NCBI RefSeq assembly: GCF_000568255.1
Contig: NZ_KK037166.1
Span: 4,454,171 to 4,518,170 of the forward strand
DNA from: Kutzneria sp. 744
GTDB taxonomy: Bacteria; Actinomycetota; Actinomycetes; Mycobacteriales; Pseudonocardiaceae
DNA: 64,000 bases
Direction: 5' to 3'
The notes under the pieces are model-generated. The model worked only from the letters and a program-made list of their open reading frames with translations. It was not told the DNA's origin and ran no database searches. Made by a program: the position numbers and the translations under genes. Shown piece by piece: positions 17,863 through 25,709 of this stretch. Each line of letters begins with the position of its first letter. The stretch's first letter is position 1.

Positions 17863-17902
17863 CCGCGGGGCCGACGACGCGCCATGGCCGTCGACCCCGC
17901 GG
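17863..17902 (-). terminator. Intercistronic hairpin after the precursor gene (attenuator)
   Basis: On the minus strand CCGCGGGG pairs with CCCCGCGG, and the stem continues with mostly paired bases to about 15 bp around a small loop. It lies between the precursor and LanB genes. Such partial terminators raise precursor over enzyme levels in many RiPP operons. A full terminator is less likely because no other promoter region is evident before the LanB gene. Confidence 0.6.
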
Positions 17903-17931
17903 GTCTAGTGAGCGGTCTTAGCGACTAGTCG

Positions 17932-18171
17932 TCACCAGTGGCCGTGGCCGCCGTGGCCACCGCCCCAGCCGCCGTCCCAGCCGCCGTCCCCGCAGCTGCA
18001 GCTACCGCCACCGCAGCTGCAGCTACCCGAGCAGTGCGACGAGCTGGACGCTTCGTTCTCGGCCATACCGTGACCGGCCGTCAGCGACTCGACGGTCAGG
18101 CCACGGTCCGTCAGCTTGAAGACATCCATCGACAGGTCACCGAGGGCGTACTGAACCTTTTCCGTTACCAT
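17932..18171 (-). CDS. Thiopeptide-like RiPP precursor with unusual Gly/Trp/His tail
   Basis: 79 codons; GGGAGGAG lies about ten bases before the ATG. The leader segment DLSMDVFKLTDRGL then TVESLTAGHGMAENEA is closely similar to the thiomuracin precursor TbtA leader (MDVFELADSG, VESLTAGHGMTE), which fixes the family. By that alignment the core starts at the Ser run after AENEA. The core has four Ser, then HCSGSCSCG, then GGSCSCG (two GSCSCG units), giving nine Ser and five Cys, and ends with a tail GDGGWDGGW, GGGHGGHGHW that has no counterpart in known thiopeptides I recall. The Cys are candidates for thiazoles and two Ser for the pyridine. The tail may be kept, trimmed or act as a recognition element. 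The gene heads the operon of modifying enzymes. Confidence 0.93.
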   Translation of the reverse strand: MVTEKVQYALGDLSMDVFKLTDRGLTVESLTAGHGMAENEASSSSHCSGSCSCGGGSCSCGDGGWDGGWGGGHGGHGHW

Positions 18172-18719
18172 TGAGAATCACTCCTCCCTTTCCCGGTTTC
18201 AACTGAACAATCCATCAACGTCCACCCAGAACAGGTCCACCAACAATTAAAGGCACCCTATCGGGCACACCTCTCGTCCGACAACACCGCAAATCGGCTG
18301 TCGCCCCAACCATCCATCCCAAGCTAATGAACGGCGACACGACGCCGATCGGGGAATGCGAGGCGGTCAAGACAAGGGCGTAACACCTTTCGTTTGACCA
18401 CTGAGCGAACGAGTTCGACTGTAACGAAAAAGATCACGGCCAGAGAGAGGCCAACTGGCTGGCCCCTGGGCGTGGGCCGCCACCGCCCAACGCGCCTGGT
18501 CGCCACCGCGTTACGCCTGCCCGGCCGGACGCGAACCCGTGGTCACGGACGTGACCGCCACGGTGCGTGGGCCGCGCGGCCACGGTGCCGCACCTCGTGT
18601 CGACCCCGACACGAGGAGGCTCCGCAGGGCCAAGCGCTTGGCCTCTTGTTGACCAAGGAACCGCCACAGACAATCCATGGACATCTCGTGCAGCATCGAC
18701 AGCAAAGGACCGAAGTGCC
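18172..18719. promoter_or_regulatory. Divergent promoter region between precursor and HxlR-type gene
   Basis: This 548-bp gap must carry the promoter of the thiopeptide operon (leftward) and of the HxlR gene (rightward). The left half is AT-richer than its surroundings. I do not see confident -10/-35 boxes. The right part holds three consecutive palindromes, listed separately. Confidence 0.5.
18541..18616. promoter_or_regulatory. Three consecutive inverted repeats upstream of HxlR gene
   Basis: GGTCAC-N4-GTGACC (18541-18556), the 12-bp palindrome GGCCGCGCGGCC (18570-18581) and CCTCGTGTCG-N4-CGACACGAGG (18593-18616) follow each other within 76 bp. They could be operators for the regulator or leader-RNA hairpins. 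Confidence 0.45.
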
Positions 18720-19100
18720 GTGAAATCGACCAACACCACCGAGTCACACTGGGACTCGGAGTGGCAGGACGACGCGACGGTTCCGGTCCTGGCGGCACAT
18801 CTCGCGAATTGGAGCGAAGTCGCCGCGGTAATCGCAACCGTCGCGCACAGGTCGGCGCTGCCGGTCCTGGTGGGGCTGGGCCACGGCCCAATGCGCTACA
18901 GCGAGTTGTCACGCGCGCTGCGCATAGACAACAAACAGCTGAGCAGGGTTCTCCGTCGCCTGAGGGAAGCGCACATCGTGGCCAGGGACGTGAACGGGGC
19001 CCGGGGGTCGGTCCAGGTGCGGTACCACCTGACCCCGTCCGGGCAGAACCTGGTGGCGATCCTCGCCGAGCTCGGCTCCTGGCACCTGACTCGTGGATGA
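18720..19100 (+). CDS. HxlR-family winged-helix regulator
   Basis: 126 residues from a GTG with AAAGGA about ten bases upstream. The middle (HGPMRYSELSRALRIDNKQL then SRVLRRLREAHIV) is an HxlR/MarR-like winged helix, with the wing VQVRYHLTPSGQNL typical of HxlR, where a Tyr-x-Leu-Thr precedes the C-terminal dimer helix. The canonical N-terminal Cys of redox-sensing HxlR proteins is absent here. It is divergent from the thiopeptide precursor gene, so it is a good candidate for operon control, though it may also serve the broken reductase gene next to it. Confidence 0.85.
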   Translation: MKSTNTTESHWDSEWQDDATVPVLAAHLANWSEVAAVIATVAHRSALPVLVGLGHGPMRYSELSRALRIDNKQLSRVLRRLREAHIVARDVNGARGSVQVRYHLTPSGQNLVAILAELGSWHLTRG

Positions 19101-19175
19101 CGGTCACGCCTGCCGGCACGGCGGGGCACCGCCCACCGAACACAGGGACATCGCGCCGCACGGAGGCACACCTCG

Positions 19176-20119
19176 ATGAGCGCAGCTCGACGAGAGCTCG
19201 CCCTGACCCGCACCCTCGGCGCGGACCTACCCGTGCACCGACTCGGCTACGGCGCGCTGCACCTGACCAGTCCGGTTTCTGGGGGCCACCCACCGACCCG
19301 GGGAAAGCGGTCCGCGTGCTGCGCAGGGCCGTCGATCTCGGTGTCACCTTCATCGACACCGCCGACTCGTACGGCCCCGACACCAACGAGCAGATCATCC
19401 GCCAGGCCCTCCACCCTTACCCCGAGGACCTCGTCATCGGGACGAAGGGCGGACTGCTGCGCTCCGACCCGTCGGACCGGGTCCACGACGACGGCGGGCC
19501 GCACATCGTCGCCCTCGCTCGGCCGGCGTACCTGCGCCAGCAGGTCGAGATGAGCCTGCGCAACCTCGGGCTGGACCGCATCGATCTCTACCAGCTCCAC
19601 CGCATCGACCTTGCCGTGCCGCTCGCCGACCAGCTCGGCGAACTCGTCGGACTCCAGAAGGAACGCAAGATCCGCCACATCGGCATCTCCGGGCACCCCG
19701 CGGTCACCGTCGACCTACTCGTTCAGGCCCGCGAGATCGCCGACATCGTCGCGGTGCAGAACCCCTACAACGTCGCCGACCGGACCAGCGAGGACGTGCT
19801 GTGCCACGTCGACGAGCACGACACATCGCCTTCATCCCGTGGTTTCCCCTCGGCCATGGCGATCTCAGCGGGCAGGGCAGTCCCCTCGCCGCGCTGTCCG
19901 TGGAGTACGGCGCGACGCCGGCGCGGCTCGCCCTCGTCTGGCTGCTGCACCGGTCGTCGCAGATCCTGCTCATTCCCGGCACCTCGTCGATCAGCCACCG
20001 CGAGGACAACATGGGCGCCGCCGAGATCGAGCTCGACGAGCGCCGCGGCCGTCGCCGACGCGGTCGCCTGGTCGACGGCACCACCCTGGCGTCCGTCGGC
20101 GTCCCCCGACCCCGGGTAG
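19176..20119 (+). pseudogene. Aldo/keto reductase, broken by at least two frameshifts
   Basis: A good start (GGAGG nine bases before ATG) gives RRELALTRTLGADLPVHRLG, an AKR N-terminus. Near 19270 the frame changes, and GFWGPPTDPGKAVRVL, FIDTADSYGP and the tyrosine/lysine region continue in another frame to about 19820. There a second shift (two extra bases fit) brings AFIPWFPLGHGDLSG and PGTSSISHREDN in the third frame, and the C-terminus beyond 20040 is also off. No single frame covers the catalytic domain, so the product is not functional unless these are sequence errors. HxlR regulators often control such reductases. Confidence 0.8.
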
Positions 20120-20234
20120 GAGCGAGAGATGCGCAGGGGCCAGCTGGACGGCCCCTTTCCGTCGGCGAAAACCTGTCAGCAAACTGATCATCACAAATAC
20201 GCCGACATTGATTGTCAACAAGGGAGTCACAAGG

Positions 20235-20618
20235 TTGTTTGACCAGACCCGGCAGGTCTCACGCGACGACCACACTCAGCACGGTGAGCCGACGAAAAGC
20301 GAGCCACCGGACACCGGGCAAAAGGAAAGGACCCGCATCCGCGAGGGAGTGAGCGCTCTCAGCCGCCGACTCTTCGGAACGGGTTCGGACTGCAATCGTG
20401 TCGCAATCCTCACACACGGCGTCGTCTCGGAAATCGTGGAAATACCCCGAAAGGCCTCGGACACGGTCGCACTGTTCGGTATCGACGCCCGCCTCTTCTC
20501 GATCAGCGCACGCGGGTCGACGAGGGTTCATCCGCACGTCGGACACCCCGCGGCCGGCGACAACGGCGGCCGGACGGACACCACCGCTCCCGGCGATTCC
20601 GGTTCCTCGCCCCCATGA
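20235..20618 (+). CDS. Hypothetical protein, weakly supported
   Basis: A TTG at 20235 follows AAGGGAG by about ten bases and opens 127 codons with fair G/C bias in third positions. The product begins FDQTRQVSRDDHTQH and contains SALSRRLFGTGSDCN and VSEIVEIPRKASDTVAL, then a Gly/Asp/Thr-rich end. It has no signal peptide and no domain that I recognise. It could be a small actinomycete-specific protein or chance frame downstream of the broken reductase. Confidence 0.3.
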   Translation: MFDQTRQVSRDDHTQHGEPTKSEPPDTGQKERTRIREGVSALSRRLFGTGSDCNRVAILTHGVVSEIVEIPRKASDTVALFGIDARLFSISARGSTRVHPHVGHPAAGDNGGRTDTTAPGDSGSSPP

Positions 20619-21101
20619 TCACCGGCATGGCCACGGCTTTCCCCGGCTTGTTCTTTCTGCGACATGTTCACAACTCAATGCCACACACATTCCGCTCGAC
20701 CAGCCTACCGGCCGATTCTCGCCGACAAAAGGGGCCAGAACCCGACCCGGCATCAAACAATACTATTGTCATGACAACTAAAGAACGCCAATCGCGTCAT
20801 CGGCCAAAATTGGACAGAAAATCACCCCGCGGCCTCTTGTGATCATCGACGCGAGGCGAGGAGTGTGAGGTCGCGATCACCATGAATAGCATTCCGAATC
20901 GAACGTGGCCGACCGCGCGACCCTTCGATTCGGCGCGATTTGCCGCGCACGACGACGGCAATGGAGGTGATTGGACCACGGCGCGACCCGACAACGCATT
21001 CCGCATCGTTCACACCAAGAGACAAGTCACACCACAGAGACAAGACCGATAACGGCCGATCACGGGGCGACCGTCGAAGCCGCCCACAGAGGAGCCCTAC
21101 C
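20619..21101. other. AT-richer intergenic region with a 12-bp palindrome
   Basis: No gene is evident. TTGTCATGACAA at 20766-20777 is a perfect palindrome. The stretch is clearly less G/C-rich than the genes and should contain the promoter of the secreted protein gene at 21102. Confidence 0.45.
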
Positions 21102-21626
21102 ATGAAATCAACGCATCCGGCACACCGCCGTACGCTTCCCGTCGTCATCTGGTCCGCGCTCGTCGCCACGCTCGCCACGGCGAGCCTGGCCCTTGTGCCC
21201 GCCCAGGCGTCGGCCGCGCGGCAGGCACAGCAGCCGGTCACCCCGGCGGCGGCGCGCTCCACCACCGTCGCCCTGACCAACAACGTGGACTGCGCACTCG
21301 TACGTACCGAGGCGCGACTGGACAGTGGCACATGGATCACAGAGCCACCACTGGTCATCAACCAGCGGGGCCGCGGCGAGTGGGGGTCCGAATCAAACCA
21401 GCTCCTCAGGGGAACCGAGGGAACCGTCACCTATTTCACAGCAGGCTGCACGGACCCGACCTATAACTACAAGTTGGCCAAGGTCCACTGGAAGAACCCC
21501 TACTTCGGCAAGAACGACTACGACGCCAACGGCACCGATCCCCTGTTCCAGGTGTCGTGGCTCGGCTTGGGGGGCAACAGCGATCGCGTGGCCTTCACCC
21601 TCGACTACGCCCCACCAGCTGGTTGA
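21102..21626 (+). CDS. Secreted aegerolysin/ET79-like protein
   Basis: 174 residues; AGAGGAG lies eight bases before the ATG. A Sec signal peptide (charged MKSTHPAHRR, hydrophobic stretch, AQASA cleavage region near residue 38) leads to a beta-rich domain of about 130 residues. It keeps GTEGTVTYF and VHWKNPYFGKNDYD, matching the SGTEG and LYWNCPWGS blocks of aegerolysins and of Bacillus crystal protein ET79. The family binds sphingolipid-rich or insect membranes and may work with a pore-forming partner, which I do not see here. A strong terminator follows. Family call is moderately sure, from two short blocks. Confidence 0.75.
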   Translation: MKSTHPAHRRTLPVVIWSALVATLATASLALVPAQASAARQAQQPVTPAAARSTTVALTNNVDCALVRTEARLDSGTWITEPPLVINQRGRGEWGSESNQLLRGTEGTVTYFTAGCTDPTYNYKLAKVHWKNPYFGKNDYDANGTDPLFQVSWLGLGGNSDRVAFTLDYAPPAG

Positions 21627-21682
21627 TCATCACCGGTCCACTTCTCGATTGAGTTGAGAGTGACGCGCAGTACTCACGCCGT

Positions 21683-21720
21683 GGCCTCGGGGGTTCGATC
21701 AGGATCGAACCCCCGAGGCC
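21683..21720 (+). terminator. Strong 18-bp hairpin terminator
   Basis: GGCCTCGGGGGTTCGATC pairs perfectly with GATCGAACCCCCGAGGCC around two bases, 57 bp after the aegerolysin-like gene. It would end transcripts from the left and possibly from the right. Confidence 0.85.
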
Positions 21721-21751
21721 GTGGTCTTGTGTGGACGTTGCCTCACCGGAT

Positions 21752-22276
21752 TCACTCACGGACCGATCGGGCGCGCTCGCGGCTCACATTCTCGCGGCTT
21801 CCTCCAGACGAAGGTAGGACACGAAAACCGTTGCCAGATGGCGCATGTGCGCCGGTGACGCGTATACCCCATGGCGTCACATGCACGCCCCGGCACTTCT
21901 CCGCGACCCCAGCCGGGCTCGCCGCGCGGCAGATCCCCCGCATGGCCGATAGGGCGTCCTTGCGGCACATCACGAAAGAGGACTCGCCGTAGAACGGCTC
22001 CGCATACATACATCCTGCCGTCCTCGACGGTCAGCGACTGGCGCATCGCCTCGATGACGTCGCCCTGGTCGAATCCGGCGTCCGCGACGGCGACCCAGTC
22101 CAGCGGGGCGAGCCTACCCGGGTACAGTTGACCTTGATGCTGGTCCGCCTGATGATGTTGTCCGCGGTCAGCCTTTCCAGATCTTGCATCGGAGGGTTGT
22201 TCACCATCACGGCATTGATGGACGAGTCGTCCGCAGAGGTCTCGAACATGGTGGACCGATCAACAGTTCTTGCCAT
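21752..22276 (-). pseudogene. Unrecognised minus-strand gene remnant in shifting frames
   Basis: Protein-like stretches appear in three successive frames on this strand. One frame opens at 22276 with ARTVDRSTMFETSADD and IIRRTSIKVNC; a second continues with GRLAPLDWVAVADAGFDQGD and IEAMRQSLTVEDGRMY; a third with AEPFYGESSFVMCRKDALSAM. None shows a known domain. The pattern suggests a decayed gene divergent from the LuxR regulator at 22331, but it may be chance. Confidence 0.3.
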
Positions 22277-22330
22277 ACCAAGATTTTTCGTGACGCCTCG
22301 CCCCATCCGGCCTAATTATGACAATATGGC

Positions 22331-24667
22331 GTGATTATGGCCCGATGTCCAGGAAGCGCGTCACCGACGAACCTCCCCGCCGACGTGACCAGCTTCGTCG
22401 GTCGCCGACACGAACTGGCCCAGGTCAAGCAGTTGCTGGCCGCCTCGCGGTTGGTCACGTTGACCGGGGTCGGCGGAGTGGGCAAAACCCGGCTGGCCGC
22501 GCGGGCGGCCGCCGGTGTGCGGCGTGCCTTTCCGGACGGAGTGTGGCTGGTCGAGCTGGCCGATCTGCGCGACACCGCACTGGTGGTGCAGACGGTGGCG
22601 AGCGCCTTGGGCTTGGGGGACCAATCGTACCAACCACCGTTGTCCGCATTGACCGAATATCTGGCCGATCGGCGTCTCTTGCTGGTATTGGACAGCTGCG
22701 AGCACCTACTGGTCGAATGCGGACAAATGGTATACGCGTTACTCACCGACTGCCCGAAACTACGTGTCCTGGCCACCAGCCGTGAACGGCTGGGCATCTC
22801 CGGCGAGTCCGTCTGGCCGGTGCCGGTGTTGTCCGTGCCGGACCTGACACAACCGCAGCGGAAGCAGGCAGTGTCCCGGTACGAGGCCGTGACGTTGTTC
22901 GTCGATCGCGCTGTCGCGACGGTTCCGGAGTTCCGTCTCACCGAGGACAACTACGTCGCGGTGGCCGACATCTGCCGACTGCTGGACGGAATTCCGCTGG
23001 CGATAGAACTAGCCGCGGTGTGGCTGCGGGTGCTCTCGCCGCAACAGATCCTGGACCGGCTGACCGACCGCTACACGCTGCTGGCCCACGCCACCGGCAA
23101 CACTGGGTTGCGGCACCGGACGTTGCGCAGCTGCATCGAACGGAGCTTCGAGCTCTGCTCGCCGGACGAGCAGCTGCTGTGGACCCGATTGTCGGTCTTC
23201 TCGGGCAGCTTCAACCTGGACGCGGTGGAAGCGGTTTGCGCCGGCGGAGGTCTGCGCAAGGACGACATGCTTGAGCTGGTCACCGGACTGGTCGACAAGT
23301 CGGTCCTGGTGACCGACAAAAACGAGTGGGGCCCGCGCTACCGGCTACTCAGCACGCTCATGGTGTTCGGGCAGACGAAACTGCGCGACCCCGGCGAACG
23401 GACGCGGCTGCGCCAACGGCATCGCGACTGGTTCGAGGAACTGCTGCTCCAGGCCGAACGGGAGTGGATGAGCCCACTGCAGGAGTACTGGCTCGCCCGG
23501 TTGGACGTGGTGCACCCCAACATCCGGTCCGCGCTGCGGTTCTGCCTCACCGAGCCGGGTGAGGCGGAATCCGCGTTGCGAATGGCGGTGTGCCTCTGGC
23601 GCTTCTACTGGTCGTCCCCCGGCAGGTTCAGCGAGGGCAGGCGCTGGCTCAACCAGGCCCTGGCACAGGCGACGGAACCGAACGTGCATCGCGCCCGGGC
23701 ACTGCTGGTCGACAGCCAGTTGGCCGTCGTTCAGGGCGACTTCGACACCGGGAGATCACTGCTGGCCGAGGGCAAGGCGCTCGCGGAACAGCTGGGCGAC
23801 GCCGACTGCCTCGGTCGGCTGGGCTACGCCACCGGTCATCTCGCGCTGTGGGCCGGCGACGTGCCTGCCGCGATCGTGGCCTACGAACAGGCGCTCGCGG
23901 CCGGGTCCCCGGACCTGAAGCTGCGAGTCGACACCCTGCACGCGCTTCTGGTGGCCGTGGCCGTGGCCGGTGACGCGCAGCGCGCGCTGACATGCCACCA
24001 GGAAGTCATGGCGATCACCGAGCCCACCGGGGAACGCCTCCATCGGTCACACGCGCAGTGGGCGTTCGGATTGTCCGCATGGCAGCAGGGCGACCTGCGG
24101 CGGGCGACCGAACTGCAACACCAGAGCCTGCGGCTCAAGCGCGGGCTGAACGACGCCCGGGGCACGGCATTCTGCCTGGAGGCACTGGCCTGCATCGCGA
24201 CCGCGGCCCATCGGGAGCGCAGGGCCGCGACCCTGCTCGGCGCCGCCGATGCACTCTGGCAGTCAATGGGAACCTCGGTGGCGCCGTTGAAGCCCATCTT
24301 CGACTACCACCAGGACTGCGAGCGGCGCACCCGCAGCGGGCTCGGTGAGAAGACGTACGAGGCCGCCTTCCGCGAGGGCGGCAGGCTCACGGTCGACGAG
24401 ATGGCGGCCTACGCCCTCGAGACGCTGCCAGGAGCGGCGGCGGCGCCGCCCGCTGCGGTCACGCCGCCGCTGACCCGACGCGAGCAGCAGGTGGCCACGC
24501 TCATCGCCCGGGGGGCGAGCAACGACGACATCGCGGGTGCGCTCGTCATCAGCCAGCGCACGGCCGAGGGCCACGTCGAGCACATCCTGGCCAAACTCGG
24601 GTTCAACTCTCGCATTCAGATCATCTCCTGGTACCTCGAACACCAGGCCCGTTCCCTCCAGGGCTAG
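22331..24667 (+). CDS. Large ATP-binding LuxR regulator (NB-ARC, TPR, LuxR HTH)
   Basis: 778 residues from GTG at 22331 (ATG two codons later is equal). Domain order: NB-ARC/AAA with FVGRRHELAQ, Walker A GVGGVGKTRL near residue 45, Walker B LLLVLDSCEHLL and TSRERLGI; a winged-helix region; a long TPR-like helical part (about 380-680); and a C-terminal LuxR HTH, LTRREQQVATLIARGASNDD then QRTAEGHVEHILAKLGF. Such STAND regulators activate in response to an unknown inducer. A second paralogue lies at 29151, and the same 15-bp element follows both genes. Confidence 0.92.
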   Translation: MIMARCPGSASPTNLPADVTSFVGRRHELAQVKQLLAASRLVTLTGVGGVGKTRLAARAAAGVRRAFPDGVWLVELADLRDTALVVQTVASALGLGDQSYQPPLSALTEYLADRRLLLVLDSCEHLLVECGQMVYALLTDCPKLRVLATSRERLGISGESVWPVPVLSVPDLTQPQRKQAVSRYEAVTLFVDRAVATVPEFRLTEDNYVAVADICRLLDGIPLAIELAAVWLRVLSPQQILDRLTDRYTLLAHATGNTGLRHRTLRSCIERSFELCSPDEQLLWTRLSVFSGSFNLDAVEAVCAGGGLRKDDMLELVTGLVDKSVLVTDKNEWGPRYRLLSTLMVFGQTKLRDPGERTRLRQRHRDWFEELLLQAEREWMSPLQEYWLARLDVVHPNIRSALRFCLTEPGEAESALRMAVCLWRFYWSSPGRFSEGRRWLNQALAQATEPNVHRARALLVDSQLAVVQGDFDTGRSLLAEGKALAEQLGDADCLGRLGYATGHLALWAGDVPAAIVAYEQALAAGSPDLKLRVDTLHALLVAVAVAGDAQRALTCHQEVMAITEPTGERLHRSHAQWAFGLSAWQQGDLRRATELQHQSLRLKRGLNDARGTAFCLEALACIATAAHRERRAATLLGAADALWQSMGTSVAPLKPIFDYHQDCERRTRSGLGEKTYEAAFREGGRLTVDEMAAYALETLPGAAAAPPAAVTPPLTRREQQVATLIARGASNDDIAGALVISQRTAEGHVEHILAKLGFNSRIQIISWYLEHQARSLQG

Positions 24668-24684
24668 GGCGCTGTTCCACGCCC
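24665..24684 (+). terminator. Short hairpin at the end of the LuxR gene
   Basis: AGGGCG and CGCCCT pair around eight bases, overlapping the stop codon region. It is short, so its strength is doubtful. Confidence 0.35.
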
Positions 24685-24763
24685 TTCCCGTCGGTCACCG
24701 CTCGCAGGATCGTCGACGGTGTCGACCACGCTCCGTATTGACAACTCTCCGTTCGGCGACAAC

Positions 24764-24778
24764 AGGTAGTTCTCCCGT
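24764..24778. promoter_or_regulatory. 15-bp element, copy 1 (candidate LuxR operator)
   Basis: AGGTAGTTCTCCCGT occurs here, 170 bp before the GAF-ANTAR gene, and again identically at 31524-31538. It is an imperfect dyad of the form GGkAGwwCTmCC. Both copies lie just after a LuxR regulator gene. Confidence 0.5.
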
Positions 24779-24947
24779 GTTGTCGCTCTGCCATGTCGGG
24801 CAGGCTGCACTCCGCGCGACGGCCGCCTGACACGCTCTGTGACACAACCAGGTGCGCACGGACGTTCACCGCGGCATCACTTCCATTGGCTGGCCACACC
24901 CGCGCGGCCTGCCGTGCTGCCGGGCATGGAATGACGGAGGGTATGGA

Positions 24948-25691
24948 ATGTCAGCGATGAAGGACCCGAACGCGATGACAGCGAGGGATGACGATCGCGT
25001 CGCCAGGGTACAAGAGGCCGTCCGGGCGCTCGCCCGCACCGAGGGCAGGCCGGTCGGGGTCCGACATGTCTGCGAGGCGTGCGCGACGATGGTGCGCGCC
25101 GGTGGGGTCGGGCTGTACCTGATCGGGGATCTAGGGTTGGGCGAGCCGATCTATGCCACCGACGGGGTCAGCGAGCGGATCATGGATGTGGAGATCACGG
25201 TCGGTGAAGGACCGGCAGTCCACGCCCTCGACGGGCTCAGTCCGATCCTGGCGCCCGAGCTGACGGGGATCCCGAGCATGCGCCGCTGGCCGGCGTTCGC
25301 CCCGGCCGCGGTCGAGGCCGGGGCGCCCGCGGTGTTCGCGTTCCCGTTGGTCCAGGACACGATCTCGGTCGGAGCCCTGGAGGTCTACCGCGCGGTCGAG
25401 GGCAAGCTGTCCGACGACGAGATCTCCGACGCGCTGTTGTTCGCCGACGTGGCGGTGTCGTTGTTGGCCGACCTGCTCGAGGCCGGTCCCGACCACGCCG
25501 AGGAGTTCACCTGCGGCATCGGCGCGCGATGGGAAGAGATACACCGAGCCATCGGCGTGGTGTCGATACAGCTGGAATCCGGTCTGACCGAGGCGTTCCT
25601 CAGGCTGCGCGCCCGCGCCTTCGCCACCAGCCGGCCGCTGTCGGAGATCGCCGAAGACGTGCTCACGCAGGGCATGCGGTTCGCCCCGTGA
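24948..25691 (+). CDS. GAF-ANTAR domain RNA-binding antiterminator-like regulator
   Basis: 247 residues; GGAGGG lies six bases before the ATG. A GAF domain spans about residues 30-165 (GGVGLYLIGDLG, VGEGPAVHAL, FAFPLVQDTISVGALEVYR), then a C-terminal ANTAR domain (WEEIHRAIGVVSIQLESGL, RARAFATSRPLSEIAEDVL). ANTAR proteins bind paired stem-loops in nascent RNA and prevent termination; the GAF domain senses a small ligand or redox. The gene is alone in its orientation and converges on the SDR gene with only 18 bp between stops. A copy of the 15-bp LuxR-associated element sits upstream. Confidence 0.92.
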   Translation: MSAMKDPNAMTARDDDRVARVQEAVRALARTEGRPVGVRHVCEACATMVRAGGVGLYLIGDLGLGEPIYATDGVSERIMDVEITVGEGPAVHALDGLSPILAPELTGIPSMRRWPAFAPAAVEAGAPAVFAFPLVQDTISVGALEVYRAVEGKLSDDEISDALLFADVAVSLLADLLEAGPDHAEEFTCGIGARWEEIHRAIGVVSIQLESGLTEAFLRLRARAFATSRPLSEIAEDVLTQGMRFAP

Positions 25692-25709
25692 CGGCGGCCG
25701 GCGAGGGGA

